Notes under the pieces: generated by a model
Databases searched by the model: none
The model's input: only the letters and a program-made list of their open reading frames with translations
Told to the model about the DNA's origin: nothing
NCBI RefSeq assembly: GCF_000718785.1
Contig: NZ_JOCA01000002.1
Location: 186,001-250,000, forward strand
Length of the DNA: 64,000 nt
Reading direction: 5' to 3'
From: Streptomyces sp. NRRL WC-3626
Lineage (GTDB): Bacteria; Actinomycetota; Actinomycetes; Streptomycetales; Streptomycetaceae
Program-made: the position numbers and the translations under genes
In this document: positions 34,870 to 44,443 of the stretch, in pieces
Layout of the letters: the number at the start of each line of letters is the position of its first letter
Position numbering within the stretch: position 1 is the stretch's first letter

Positions 34870-37800
34870 CTACCCTCCGCTTCCCCCTGTTTCGCGCCGA
34901 GCCCACGGCTCAGGAGACGGCAGGTTCACGCGGAAAGCGGCCAGGCCCGCGGGTCCGCCGATCGCGAGGGAGACCTGGCCGTCCTCGTACACCGAGGCGA
35001 TGGAGTCGACGGGCGCGGCGGTGATCAGACTGTGCAACAGCTCGCCGGAAACCGGGTCCCACAGGTGAAGGGCGTGACCACTCCCGCTGGCGAGTACATC
35101 GCGGGTGGGGGAGAGCGTGACGGAAGCCAGCGACTTGGTCCAGGGGGTCGTGATCCGCGCCCGCGGTTCCCAGTCGGCCGTGTCCCACGTGTGAATGCCC
35201 TCGCGGTCGGCCGCGGCCAGGAGAACGGAGCCGGCCGATCGAAGGACCGCCAGCGCCAAGGTGTCCGAGCGTCGCCTCCCCCGTACCCGCAGATGTACGA
35301 CTTCTCTCGCGCCTTCCAGATCCCAGATGCTGACACCACGGTCCGTGCCGATCGCAAGCCACGGAGTGACTCCGTCGCTCGCAGGCAGGGCCACGACCGC
35401 GCGGGACCTTGGGAAGGCCACACTGGTGATGAGCTCGCTTGGTCCGCCCTCGACATCCTCCAGAAAAATGCCGCTGTAGCTTGCGCGGGCCAAGTGGGTC
35501 GAGCCTGGTGGCCAGTTGACGACACACGAGTCCGAAGAGCTTTCGCGTCGCTGGAAGACCGCGAGGTGGCTTCCTCCCGGGGCGGGCCGCGGACCCTGCT
35601 GGTCTCCCGCTGTCCAAGGCTGCCAGATCCGTGTGCCGGTGCCGGTGCCGGCCCGGACGGCCACGCGCCCCGGAGAAACCGGATGGAGCGCGTCGACCAT
35701 GCCGACGGCCAGATCGGTGCTGTTGCCGCCGTCCAGATCCATGGCTACGGCGCCGGCGGGGTTGCCGACGATCCATCGGTGGTGGCCCCGGCCGTCCGCC
35801 GCAGGCATCCGAAGCGCCGTCAGCGCGGTGACCGGTCCCACCGACATTCCGGGCGGCGTACGGGGGGTGGCCGGTTTTGGCTGCCACAGGCGCAGACCTT
35901 CCTCGCCGGCCGTGGCCACGAGCCATCGGTCCGCCGCCGGCAGCGTCGTCAACCCGGTGATCTCTCCCACGGTGACGTCGGCGACCAAGTCCCAGCCGCC
36001 CTCGCCGAGTTCCCACACCTCCACGCTCCGGTGTCGACGTCTCTCCAGAGCGATGACCACGCGGCCGTCCGGGAGATCGAACTGTGCGGGAAACGCGGCA
36101 GGCCCCTTGCCCACCGGCAGCACCTGCCCCGTGTCGGGATCCCAGCTCAGGACGCGGCCGGTACTTGCCACCAGCACCATGTCCGTACGCCCCGGGCGCC
36201 GCAGGCACAGGAGTCTGCGCACGTCACGGCAAGCGATGCGCGCGCGTGAGTGGATCGCGTCGTCGTCGAGACTTTGCAGGACCAGTCCGTCCGAGACCGC
36301 CGACACGAGCAGCGGTCGCCCTCTCCGGTCGCGGATTACGGTGTGCGCGGGACGGCGCTGGCCACCTGCTTCGTCCGTGGGGAACGGCACTGTCTCGGAA
36401 CGGTTCTGGTCCGGTTTCCAGCGGGTGAGGCCGTGGCCGTAGCGTGAGAGAAGCTGCCACCGGTCTTCACCGTCAGTGACGACGTGAACCGCACTGGCGG
36501 GCGTACTGGAGTGGTGGATCCGCAGTCCGGACAGCGGGTCCCAGATCGCGACACCCCGAGGTCCGGCGGTGGCGAGGAAGGCTCTGCTGTTCCCGCGTAC
36601 GACGCACAGGTCGTCGACGAGACCGGCAGGGAGATCCGCCAGGTGCTGGCCGTCGGCCGCGTCCCAGACGTGGGCCCCTTGCTTGGTTCCGGCAACGACG
36701 AGGGTGCGTCCCGTTGACACGTCGATCGTGAGGAGAGCGCGCACATACTGTCCCGGGGTGGCCAGGACGTTGGTGGCGGACCGCCACCACACCATGCGCG
36801 GGCTCAAGACCGTGGCGCCCGGCTCCTGCGGTTCCTCGCGGTGCCGGAGTGCCAGTGCGTGCAGAGCGATGCTGCTGTGCCGGGAGGCCGGGTCGACGGC
36901 GTCCGTGAGATAGGGCTCGATCAGTGCCGCCGCGGCGACGTGGGTCCGGTGGGTCTCCTCCGGGTCCTCGGGCAGCGGTAGGCCCAGTCGTTCGCGCAGG
37001 GTGTGCGAGGTCTCCTGGGACAGCAGTCGCAGGGGAACGTGTTCGTCGTCCAGGACGTGTCCGGCGGTGGCGTGTGCCACGAGATGCCGCCGGACGTAGG
37101 GGTGCGCGGTGGCGCGCTCCGCGGGGAGGAGAAGCGCCAGCTCACGGGTGATGCGGGCGTGCTCCTCCGCGAGCGGCGGGGGCACCTCATCACCGCCGGG
37201 TGCGACGGGTGAGGTACCGGCGAGAGAGGAGGGCTGTTCCAGGAGAACCTTGGCGACCTGCTGGTGCACCGGCCGGTACGTGAGGCGCCCATCCTCCTCG
37301 CTCCTGGCGAGATAGCCGGTCAGTCGAGTCGTCTGCACGGTGCGGATGGCGGCGGCAAGTTCCTCCACCGACGCCCCGCTGTCACCAGGAGCTACGAGCG
37401 CGTGGGCGACACCGGGCCAGACCTCCGCCCAGGGCAGTCCGGAACCGGCCCCGAACGCCGCGGCACGCAGGACTCTGACCAGCACGGTCACCGGCAGACC
37501 CTGCTGACGGGCCACTTCGTGGAGGTCCTCGTGGAGCAACGCCACCGTGCCCCGGCTCAGACGCTCCTGCCAAGTCCGCGCGGTCACCTCCTGAACCTGC
37601 TGGGCGGTCCGCAACTGGTCCGCGGCCAACCGCCCGTCCAGGAATGACGGCGCCACCGCACGCGCCACGGCACGCGCGGCGATCCCGGCCTGCTCGCGCC
37701 TGTCGGCGTAGGGCCCGGCCTCGTCTCCGGCGAGCAGGGCCTCGACGTAGGCGGCGATGTCGTCGGCGACGCCGGGACCGTCCGTGCGCTGCACGGTGAC

Positions 37801-39303
37801 CGGGACCGGCAGACGATCGCCCTCCAATGCCCAGCACAGCCGATGCAGCAGCTCGTCGGCGTCCGCGTCCACGAGGTGCTCCGCGACGTCGGGCGAGTCG
37901 TGAGGAGAGCTGCGCACCCCCACCACCATCCGCACCAACGGCTTATGACGCTCCACCCGCAACCGTGCGATCGGCAGGACGACGTCGTTGAGGCAGGCGA
38001 GGCTGTCCTGGGCCTCGTCCAGCGCGTCGATGACGAGGGTCGGCATCCGGTTCTCGCGGGCACGCGCGGTGAGGCACTCCAGCAGAGCCTGGAGGGGCGC
38101 TGTCCCGTCGGGGGCGGCCTCTGCCTCCAGCACCCGCAGGAGATCCTCGATCAGGCCCAGCGAGGTCTTGTTCCGCGCCAGGACGGCGGCGTCCACCGAA
38201 CCGGCAGCAGGACGTTCGTCCGCGGGGACCGCCGCCGCCACTCGGGACAGGTCGGGCTGGTCGAGGAAAACCGGATCAGTGAGCGTCACCAGGCGGGCCA
38301 GCAGGGCGGACTTCCCCGAGCCCGCCGCTCCCGTCACCACGAGCACACCACTGCCGCGGGTGACGAACTCAGTCAGCGTGCGCATTTCGTGATGGCGCCC
38401 GCTGAAGTACCAGCCCATGTCCTCCGAGTGGATCCGGCCCGAGGCGCGATCACGCCAGTAGCCGTCGAACAGCCCGGCGGCGTCGGGCAGTTCACGCACC
38501 GCGGTCCCCAGATCCTGCGGAGCCTCGAAACGTGGGTTCGGCAGGCACAGGCTCGCCTCGTCGGAGAGCTGCTGCTCCGGCCACACCCACCTGGCTTCGA
38601 CCAGCCCGTGGTCCTCGCGCTGTACGGACTCCAGGGCCTCCCGCCACTCACGAAGCGACAGATATGGCTTCGCGAACCCGGTCTCCTCGGCTCCGATCTT
38701 CTCCAGGGTGCGCCTGAGGAGTTCGGTGAACGACCCGACAAGAGGCTGTTCGTCGAAGTCGCCCGACGTGACCACGGCGAGCGAGGCCAGCTTGCGACGG
38801 GACGTCAGATCGCGCAGTACGGGCTGGACATCGTTGGCGAGTGCCCCAGCGAAGCAGGAGTCCACAAGGACCAGCACATGCTCGGCCGAGCTGCCCAGCG
38901 CGGCGCTGATGACCTCGCTGGTGGTCAGCGCGGTGCCCGGAAGCCGGCCGTCGTCGGTGCGGGCGAAGCGCAGGTAGTGCCGGCCCGAGGACGGTCCCCG
39001 CTGACCGTGACCGGTGATGTAGATGACGATCGCTTCCCTGCGCCTGGCACCGGCGATGTCCTGGACGTTCAGGAACCGGTGTACCTGCTGCACCGAGTGC
39101 AGCGTCACGTCCGGTCTCCGGAGCGAGAACTGCCGCTCCGGTCCCAGCGCGGAGTCGGCCAACCAGCCCGTGACGACGCCCACTTGCTCGTTGATTCCCT
39201 TGGTGAACTCGGCGTTGCCGTCCGCGTAGTCGTCCACCGCGATGACGATCAGCCGACGGGACGCACGCGCCACCCCGCTCATCAAGCCCCCCAGCTTGCC
39301 CAT
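34870..39303 (-). CDS. caspase-like / STAND ATPase / WD40 conflict protein
   Basis: 1477 residues. Residues 15-250 are a caspase-like (C14) protease: YITGHGQ supplies His99 and LVLVDSCFAGAL supplies Cys150. Residues about 315-560 are a STAND/AAA-type NTPase, with P-loop VTGAAGSGKS (325-332) and Walker B TLVIDALDEAQ. A helical region follows to about 830. From about 860 to the end there are WD40-type beta-propeller repeats, such as GAHVWDAADGQ, GVAIWDPLSG, VSIWDLEG and LHLWDPVSGELL. In such proteins the propeller senses, the NTPase oligomerises and the protease is the effector. A divergent alpha/beta hydrolase gene lies 134 bases away. It stands in accessory DNA, consistent with anti-phage defence or programmed cell death; that role is inferred. 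Confidence 0.85.
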   Translation of the reverse strand: MGKLGGLMSGVARASRRLIVIAVDDYADGNAEFTKGINEQVGVVTGWLADSALGPERQFSLRRPDVTLHSVQQVHRFLNVQDIAGARRREAIVIYITGHGQRGPSSGRHYLRFARTDDGRLPGTALTTSEVISAALGSSAEHVLVLVDSCFAGALANDVQPVLRDLTSRRKLASLAVVTSGDFDEQPLVGSFTELLRRTLEKIGAEETGFAKPYLSLREWREALESVQREDHGLVEARWVWPEQQLSDEASLCLPNPRFEAPQDLGTAVRELPDAAGLFDGYWRDRASGRIHSEDMGWYFSGRHHEMRTLTEFVTRGSGVLVVTGAAGSGKSALLARLVTLTDPVFLDQPDLSRVAAAVPADERPAAGSVDAAVLARNKTSLGLIEDLLRVLEAEAAPDGTAPLQALLECLTARARENRMPTLVIDALDEAQDSLACLNDVVLPIARLRVERHKPLVRMVVGVRSSPHDSPDVAEHLVDADADELLHRLCWALEGDRLPVPVTVQRTDGPGVADDIAAYVEALLAGDEAGPYADRREQAGIAARAVARAVAPSFLDGRLAADQLRTAQQVQEVTARTWQERLSRGTVALLHEDLHEVARQQGLPVTVLVRVLRAAAFGAGSGLPWAEVWPGVAHALVAPGDSGASVEELAAAIRTVQTTRLTGYLARSEEDGRLTYRPVHQQVAKVLLEQPSSLAGTSPVAPGGDEVPPPLAEEHARITRELALLLPAERATAHPYVRRHLVAHATAGHVLDDEHVPLRLLSQETSHTLRERLGLPLPEDPEETHRTHVAAAALIEPYLTDAVDPASRHSSIALHALALRHREEPQEPGATVLSPRMVWWRSATNVLATPGQYVRALLTIDVSTGRTLVVAGTKQGAHVWDAADGQHLADLPAGLVDDLCVVRGNSRAFLATAGPRGVAIWDPLSGLRIHHSSTPASAVHVVTDGEDRWQLLSRYGHGLTRWKPDQNRSETVPFPTDEAGGQRRPAHTVIRDRRGRPLLVSAVSDGLVLQSLDDDAIHSRARIACRDVRRLLCLRRPGRTDMVLVASTGRVLSWDPDTGQVLPVGKGPAAFPAQFDLPDGRVVIALERRRHRSVEVWELGEGGWDLVADVTVGEITGLTTLPAADRWLVATAGEEGLRLWQPKPATPRTPPGMSVGPVTALTALRMPAADGRGHHRWIVGNPAGAVAMDLDGGNSTDLAVGMVDALHPVSPGRVAVRAGTGTGTRIWQPWTAGDQQGPRPAPGGSHLAVFQRRESSSDSCVVNWPPGSTHLARASYSGIFLEDVEGGPSELITSVAFPRSRAVVALPASDGVTPWLAIGTDRGVSIWDLEGAREVVHLRVRGRRRSDTLALAVLRSAGSVLLAAADREGIHTWDTADWEPRARITTPWTKSLASVTLSPTRDVLASGSGHALHLWDPVSGELLHSLITAAPVDSIASVYEDGQVSLAIGGPAGLAAFRVNLPSPEPWARRETGGSGG

Positions 39304-39437
39304 GTCCTACGGCTCGAAAGCGGCACTCTACCGCCGGGAACGATCGCCTTCGCGCTCGTACGGCGCGGCGCGGCGGGCCACCGGTAGCATCATCGGCGTC
39401 CCGCCAGGGGAGGCGGAGGAGAGAGGGGGCCGGTCCA

Positions 39438-40334
39438 GTGAGCGATCTGCATGTGGTGGGAGTCCACGGAATCCGCCAGCGCGACACCAACTCCCTCAAG
39501 CTGGCCGAGGACTGGAACCTGGCTCTGGCGGAAGGCATATCCCTGCACTGCGGCCCCACGTCCCCCACACCGTCGGTCATCACCCCGTACTACGGCGACG
39601 TCTTCCCCAAAGGGCGCTTCCAGCTCGGCGACGACGACCCGTCCGAGTGGTTGGCCGAAACCGACGAGGAACAGCTGGAACTGCTGGCGCAGGCCTTGGA
39701 GGCCCACACGCCACCCGTGCTGGGAGAGCGGCCGGCGGCCGGCACTTTGGGCGCACCTCCGCCTGTCTCGCCCCGCATCACGGCGGCGCTCGCGCGTATC
39801 GACCGCAGATGCGGCCCTGGAGTGGGGAAGGCGCTGCTCAGCAGGGTCAGTGAGGTGTACGGCTACTTCAGCGCCAAATCCAAGTACGAAGGCATGGCGG
39901 ACACCGTCCGCGACCGCGTGCGCGAGGCGGTGGAACAGAGCGGCGCCAGCCTGATCATCGCTCACTCCCTGGGCAGCGTCATCGTGTACGACATGTTCCA
40001 ACGGGGCCGGATTCCCTCGGACGTTGATGGCGGCGTGAGCATGCTCATCACCTGCGGATCGCCCCTGGCATGGCTTCCATTGCGGCGCAAACTCGGGGTA
40101 CGCGCATCTGACGAGCTTCAACTACCCTCAAACGTGCGCTGGTTGAACGTCTTCGACCCCAACGATCCCGTCACCGCCGGTGTGGGACTCTCCGCAATCG
40201 CACCAGGCGTGACCGACGTGGCCGTGGACAATCAAGACGACCCGCATGCGGCAGGGCGCTACCTGGAACAGCAGCCGGTGGCAGCCGCCGTGCACAGCCA
40301 CATGACGCGTGGCCCCATGCTCCCCAAGGGCTGA
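39438..40334 (+). CDS. alpha/beta hydrolase, candidate lipase-like partner of the caspase protein
   Basis: 298 residues from GTG 39438, after GGAGGAGAGAGGGGG. LHVVGVHGIRQ forms the oxyanion-hole strand. SLIIAHSLGSVIVYDMF is the nucleophile elbow with Ser177 in AHSLG. Asp240 or Asp243 (NVFDPNDPV) and His286 or His288 (AVHSHM) are placed to complete the triad. There is no signal peptide or membrane helix, so it acts in the cytoplasm. It resembles PGAP1/lipase-3-type serine hydrolases. Divergent from the caspase-STAND-WD40 gene with a short shared promoter region, it may be a second effector or a target. Confidence 0.75.
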   Translation: MSDLHVVGVHGIRQRDTNSLKLAEDWNLALAEGISLHCGPTSPTPSVITPYYGDVFPKGRFQLGDDDPSEWLAETDEEQLELLAQALEAHTPPVLGERPAAGTLGAPPPVSPRITAALARIDRRCGPGVGKALLSRVSEVYGYFSAKSKYEGMADTVRDRVREAVEQSGASLIIAHSLGSVIVYDMFQRGRIPSDVDGGVSMLITCGSPLAWLPLRRKLGVRASDELQLPSNVRWLNVFDPNDPVTAGVGLSAIAPGVTDVAVDNQDDPHAAGRYLEQQPVAAAVHSHMTRGPMLPKG

Positions 40335-40521
40335 TCTCACAGCCTTTACGACGGCTCTGCGGGCACTCGGGAAAAGAGCGACAGATGCGATCGCAACCAA
40401 ACGTCGTACAGGGACCTGGTGTCGCCCTGGACATCGCCGATCAGGCCCACCTGATCTCCCAGCTGCACGATGTCGTTCATCGTCCTCATCACATCCTTCT
40501 GTTGTCGCTGTCGTGAAAAGG

Positions 40522-40556
40522 CAGCAGCGGGTCCCGAGGTCCGGGACCCGCTGCTG
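40522..40556 (-). terminator. terminator of the topoisomerase gene
   Basis: CAGCAGCGGGTCCCG (40522-40536) and CGGGACCCGCTGCTG (40542-40556) form a perfect 15-bp stem with a 5-base loop, starting 22 bases after the stop of the minus-strand topoisomerase gene. On the minus strand it is followed by CCTTTTCAC, a short T-run. Confidence 0.8.
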
Positions 40557-40578
40557 CTCGCCAGCGCCTGTCCGGGCA

Positions 40579-42954
40579 TCAGCCGAACAACGGCACGATC
40601 TTCTTCTTGCCGCCCTCTTCCTTCCAGGCGACCTTCGCGTCAAAGGTCTTGCCCTTCGACGAGACGAACCCCGTGCCCTGGATGGTCTTGCCGGCTGCCA
40701 GGTCCTTGCGCTGCGCGTCGGTGAAGGTCACCTGACACCAGGACCGCGGCGGCTCGTCGCCGGAGCCGAAGTCGGGGACGATCTTCTTGGCCTTCGCGTC
40801 CCAGCTGACCTTGCAGCCGAAGGTCTTACCGGTCCTCGCGCTGACGAAGTCGTCGATCTCCAGCGCCTGGCCCGCCAAGAGTGCCGTGACCTCCGCCGGC
40901 GTGAACGTCCGGCCGGACCACTTCGTCGGCTTGTCCGGCACCTCCAGCTGGAACCCGACGAACTTGCGGCCCTTGAAGTCGCCGACGCCGAGCGCTCCGG
41001 TGGCCGTGTAGGGCTTGCCCGCCTTGTTCGTGGCCTCGAACGAGATCGTCTCGCCCGCCAGCAGCTTCGCCACCTCGTCGTCACTGAACTCGTGGCCCGA
41101 CCAGATCTTCTTCAAGGCGACCTTCTTCGGCCCACCCGGAGCGGCATGCCACACACCCTCGGCGCGGGCGGCGACCACCTGCTTCTTCAGGCCCAGCTCG
41201 GCGCGCATAGAGGTGGCGTTCTTCGTCATCGTGGCGATGTCCTCGCGCACCCAGTCGGCGACGACGGCCAGGCGCTCCTCGGCCGTCGCCATCCCGGCGG
41301 CGATGTCGCGCATGTCGGCGTAGACCTTCTCGGTGAGCCCGAGGTCGCCGATGCGTGTGCCCGGCAGGAGCCGCCAGCTCATCTCGCCGGCCTGCGCCAG
41401 CCTGAGTTTCCGGCCCTTCTCCGTCAGCAGCGGGTACTTCGCCTTGCCGTTGGTGACCTCGGAATACGTCGAGGTGCGGGTCGCGCCCGTGCCCACGTCG
41501 CGCTTCTCCAGCTGCTTCATCAGCCATTTCATCGTCGGATGCTCGGGGCGCTTGTTCGCGCCCTCGAAGATGAACGGCTCCGCGGTCTGGCCCAGGCCCT
41601 TGCCGGACTCGTTCTCGTCGCCTTCGGCCGTGTCGTCGCCGGCGTCCGGATCGAACACGGCCCGCCAGCCGGGGCTCTTGGGCACATTGGCGATGCCGAC
41701 GAAGTCCGGGTACTTCTCCACGTGGCCCTTCTGCTGCTCGTAGAGGTAGTCCTCGGCGAGCATGGCCAGGTAGTTCTTCGCGAGCATCTCGTAGATGAGC
41801 CGTCCGGCCTTGCCGTACTTGTGCTCGACCTCGTCCAGCGAAAAGGGCACCTTCGGCCCCGGACGATTCGCGCCGTGCGCGCCCTCGGGCTTCACGTGTG
41901 TGGACCGGGGCTGGCGATGCGTCAGAAGCCCAGCGTCGACGCCGACCACGGCGGCGATCTTGTCGATCAGCGGCGCGAGGTCCTTGAACTGCTCGGGCGT
42001 GATCGTCTTGTCCTCCGTGCGCGGGTAGGAGACGACCTGGTCCTCGTACATCTTCTGGTAGGTCGAGAGCGTCAGGTTCGCCTTCACACCCTTGCCGACG
42101 AGCATCGAGGACAAGGAAGCGAGGTCGAGCAGCTTCGGCGGCGCGGTCTTCTTGCCCGCCTTGCTGTCCAGGACGACAGGGGAGGGGCCGTACTGCTGCG
42201 GCACCTGGCCCTTCTGGTCGAACCGCGGTTCATCAGGGTTCGTGTACATGACGTCGTTCTCGTCGCGGAAGCGGTTCTGGAAGAACGGCTTCTTGACGTA
42301 CGCGTCATAAGCCTTCTGCTGGTCGCCGACGAGAGAGACCATCGCCGACTTCAGCCGGCCCTGGCGCAGCACGAGGTCCTGGCCGGACTGGCGGCCCATC
42401 GCCGTGGCGATACGCGTGAACTGCATGGACAGGAAGTCCCACTGGGAGCGGTACATCGCCTTGCGGTAGTCGCCCTCGTTCTGCATGGACTTCACCGGCC
42501 GGCGCTGTTCGAACGCCTTCTGGATCGAGGCCTTCGACTCGTCGGTGAACTCCATGCGGCTGAACCGCTTGCCGTGGAAGCCGAGTTCGTCGATCGCCTC
42601 CCAGAAGAGCAGATCACCCTCACCGGACGGATCCAGATCCGTGGCGATGACGATTTCGTCGCCGCGGCTGAGCGCAGAACGCAGAGTCTTGATGACGTCC
42701 GCGACGTTCTTCTGCGGCTCGCGCTTCCACGTCAGGTCATCCGGATCCCAGGGCAGATTGCTCAGGTCCCACTTCTGATAGGCGTCCGCGAGCGAGGAGT
42801 CCACCATCGCGTGCGGTTGGGCGAACTCGTAGAGATGACCCCTGAGGCTCGCCACCTCGTAGGCCGTGCCCTTGTAGCTGCCCTTCGTCCCGCCGAGGGC
42901 GCTGGCCATGTTCCTCGCTGCGCTCGGCTTCTCTGCGACCACGATCGCGACCAT
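40579..42954 (-). CDS. type IA DNA topoisomerase (topoisomerase III-like)
   Basis: 791 residues. The TOPRIM domain opens with IVVAEKPSAARNMA (Glu8) and has IATDLDPSGEGDLLFWEA (D-x-D-x3-E at about 106-112). The active-site Tyr310 is in VVSYPRTEDKTIT. The C-terminus has no zinc fingers but three repeats of the topoisomerase C-terminal type: FSDDEVAKLLAGETI, FTPAEVTALLAGQAL and FTDAQRKDLAAGKTI, each followed by a glycine-rich strand. It relaxes or decatenates DNA by single-strand passage. Plasmid-borne TopB-like enzymes help replication and conjugation; its promoter region resembles that of the secretion operon, supporting this. About 100 residues longer than chromosomal E. coli TopB. Confidence 0.92.
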   Translation of the reverse strand: MVAIVVAEKPSAARNMASALGGTKGSYKGTAYEVASLRGHLYEFAQPHAMVDSSLADAYQKWDLSNLPWDPDDLTWKREPQKNVADVIKTLRSALSRGDEIVIATDLDPSGEGDLLFWEAIDELGFHGKRFSRMEFTDESKASIQKAFEQRRPVKSMQNEGDYRKAMYRSQWDFLSMQFTRIATAMGRQSGQDLVLRQGRLKSAMVSLVGDQQKAYDAYVKKPFFQNRFRDENDVMYTNPDEPRFDQKGQVPQQYGPSPVVLDSKAGKKTAPPKLLDLASLSSMLVGKGVKANLTLSTYQKMYEDQVVSYPRTEDKTITPEQFKDLAPLIDKIAAVVGVDAGLLTHRQPRSTHVKPEGAHGANRPGPKVPFSLDEVEHKYGKAGRLIYEMLAKNYLAMLAEDYLYEQQKGHVEKYPDFVGIANVPKSPGWRAVFDPDAGDDTAEGDENESGKGLGQTAEPFIFEGANKRPEHPTMKWLMKQLEKRDVGTGATRTSTYSEVTNGKAKYPLLTEKGRKLRLAQAGEMSWRLLPGTRIGDLGLTEKVYADMRDIAAGMATAEERLAVVADWVREDIATMTKNATSMRAELGLKKQVVAARAEGVWHAAPGGPKKVALKKIWSGHEFSDDEVAKLLAGETISFEATNKAGKPYTATGALGVGDFKGRKFVGFQLEVPDKPTKWSGRTFTPAEVTALLAGQALEIDDFVSARTGKTFGCKVSWDAKAKKIVPDFGSGDEPPRSWCQVTFTDAQRKDLAAGKTIQGTGFVSSKGKTFDAKVAWKEEGGKKKIVPLFG

Positions 42955-43004
42955 GTCGACTCCTTCTCGTCATGATTCAGAAACGAGTACGAGCCTACTT
43001 GAAA

Positions 43005-43052
43005 GGGCATACCGAATGGGAGTCAAAAGGGGCACTAAAAGGCTTTGAATGG
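43005..43052 (-). promoter_or_regulatory. operator-like box upstream of topoisomerase gene
   Basis: GGGCATACCGAATGGG (43005-43020) and GGGCACTAAAAGGCTTTGAA (43030-43049) then TGGC lie 50-100 bases upstream of the ATG at 42954. They share GGCAT and TTGAATGG with the boxes at 33.4 and 57.2 kb but are more diverged. The whole region is AT-rich against its surroundings. Confidence 0.35.
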
Positions 43053-43110
43053 CGTGAGCGTCATGCAGCGAAAGGCAGCTCCGGCACGCTGCTCGAGCAA
43101 TCACCGCTTG

Positions 43111-43152
43111 TGAAAAAAGAGAAGACCCGAGAAGCTGTGCTTCTCGGGGTCG
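43111..43152 (-). terminator. terminator downstream of the Nudix pseudogene
   Basis: On the minus strand GACCCCGAGAAGC pairs with GCTTCTCGGGTC around ACA (plus 43124-43152, one bulged C) and is followed by TTCTCTTTTTTCAC (43111-43123). A classical intrinsic terminator 18 bases after the pseudogene stop. It separates it from the topoisomerase promoter. Confidence 0.75.
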
Positions 43153-43169
43153 TCGTCTATCGAGCGCTG

Positions 43170-43748
43170 TCACCGCCCAGTCGGCATCGCCACGCCGAGC
43201 CGGACGCGGTACACCCGCAGCACCTTGCCGAGCGTCTCGAGTCCCTCAGGGTGCTTCAGGCCTTCCTCCAGCTCCTTCAGTCAGATGGGCCGCACGCCGG
43301 CCACCTCGGCGACCTGCTTGCGCGTGGCCCGCCCCGGGGAGCAGATTGCTGCGCGGGATCCTTGCCCCCTCGACCCACTCCAGGCCGGTCTGGGCGTCGT
43401 ATTCGGCATGGCCGCCGAGCTGCGCCGTATCTCCTTCGGGCTGGCAGAGGAAGATGACTTCGACCCTGTGGTCCTCCGGTGCACCACCGTGATGGGCACC
43501 GATGTACTCGCGCAGCCACAGCATGCGCTCGACGGTGACATTGAGGCCGGTCTCCTCAAGGACCTCACGGCGAACCGTGTTGTCGAGTGCCTCGCCGGGG
43601 TGCGGCCGCCGCCGGGGAGGAAGTAGCACTCCTGTCCCGCCCACTCAGCGCGCTGGAGCAGAACGTGGCCGTCACGGATGATGACGGCCTTGGCAGCGTT
43701 GCGGACGGTTGGGGTCATCGGGGCGGCCACGTGGAACTCCCTGCGCAT
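43170..43748 (-). pseudogene. Nudix hydrolase pseudogene
   Basis: Three lesions are visible. The first frame, from ATG 43748 (or 43718), reads KAVIIRDGHVLLQRAEWAGQ then CYFLPGGGR. A missing base near 43601 shifts to the frame with HPGEALDNTVRREVLEETGL, which completes the Nudix box. An extra base in the run at 43332-43335 returns to the first frame for RATRKQVAEVAGVRPI. TGA at 43281-43283 then replaces the expected Trp codon, and LKELEEGLKHPEGLETLGKV continues in frame to a stop at 43170. With three separate lesions this is a decayed gene, not a single sequencing slip. Confidence 0.8.
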
Positions 43749-43885
43749 GGTCGATCGGGCGGGGATGCTCGCGGTTCAGTCTGGCCGAAGCTGAGGCGCT
43801 CTCCAGCGGCACGGCCAAGAGCGGCCGTCACAGCCCGACGGCACCAGGCTGTCCTCCACGGGTCCGGTGGAGTTGGCGCGGCGGC

Positions 43886-44443
43886 TCAGCCGGTGGTCAG
43901 TAGGCGGCGCTCGGCGAATTGCCACGGGCATCTTGCTGCGGTGGTGAAGGCGGTTGGTCCTTCCGAGAGCTGGGCGAGGACGCCGAGGAGGAGGGTGTGG
44001 GAGACGACCAGGAGAGAGCCGTGTTCCTCGGCGGTGTGATGCAGGAAGTCGGCGCACCGGGTAGCGCGGCTGTATAGGTCGGTGAGGCTTTCACCGTCTC
44101 CGCAGCGCGATGACGGATGGGTGAGGCGGTGTTCTCGCCATGCCCGGTACGCGGGCGGATAGGTCTCGGGGGTGTGGCCGAGGACGATGCTCGGGGCTCG
44201 CCACTCGGCCAGGAGGGGAGAGGCGGCGACGATGGGCAGGCCGGTGAGGCGCGCGAGCTCGGCGGCTGTCTGGCGGGCGCGGAGGACCGGGCTGGTGACG
44301 ATGGCGGTGACGCCGTCCGGGAGGGGCAGGGAGCGGCGTGCCTCGGCGCGTCCCTCGGCGGTGAGGGGTGCGTCGAGTGGGGCGTGGTAGCCGGGGCGGT
44401 GGCCTTCGTAGGTTCCGTGGCGCATGAGCCAGATGTCAGCCAA
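43886..44443 (-). CDS. histidine phosphatase family protein
   Basis: 185 residues. LMRHGTYEG carries the RHG phospho-acceptor motif near residue 8. VTSPVLRARQTAAELA supplies the second Arg, CGDGESLTD the conserved acid loop, and LLVVSHTLLL the second His. The fold removes phosphate from small phosphoesters, often sugar phosphates. The start overlaps the SDR stop by 8 bases, so it is the last gene of the eight-gene operon from 51.0 kb. A phosphatase fits a nucleotide-sugar or phospho-sugar pathway. Confidence 0.88.
   Translation of the reverse strand: MADIWLMRHGTYEGHRPGYHAPLDAPLTAEGRAEARRSLPLPDGVTAIVTSPVLRARQTAAELARLTGLPIVAASPLLAEWRAPSIVLGHTPETYPPAYRAWREHRLTHPSSRCGDGESLTDLYSRATRCADFLHHTAEEHGSLLVVSHTLLLGVLAQLSEGPTAFTTAARCPWQFAERRLLTTG

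Noticed and set aside
43281-43283. TGA in the Nudix gene as a recoded (selenocysteine) codon
   Set aside because: The expected residue is Trp in an ordinary tail helix, two frameshifts are also present, and no recoding hairpin follows.
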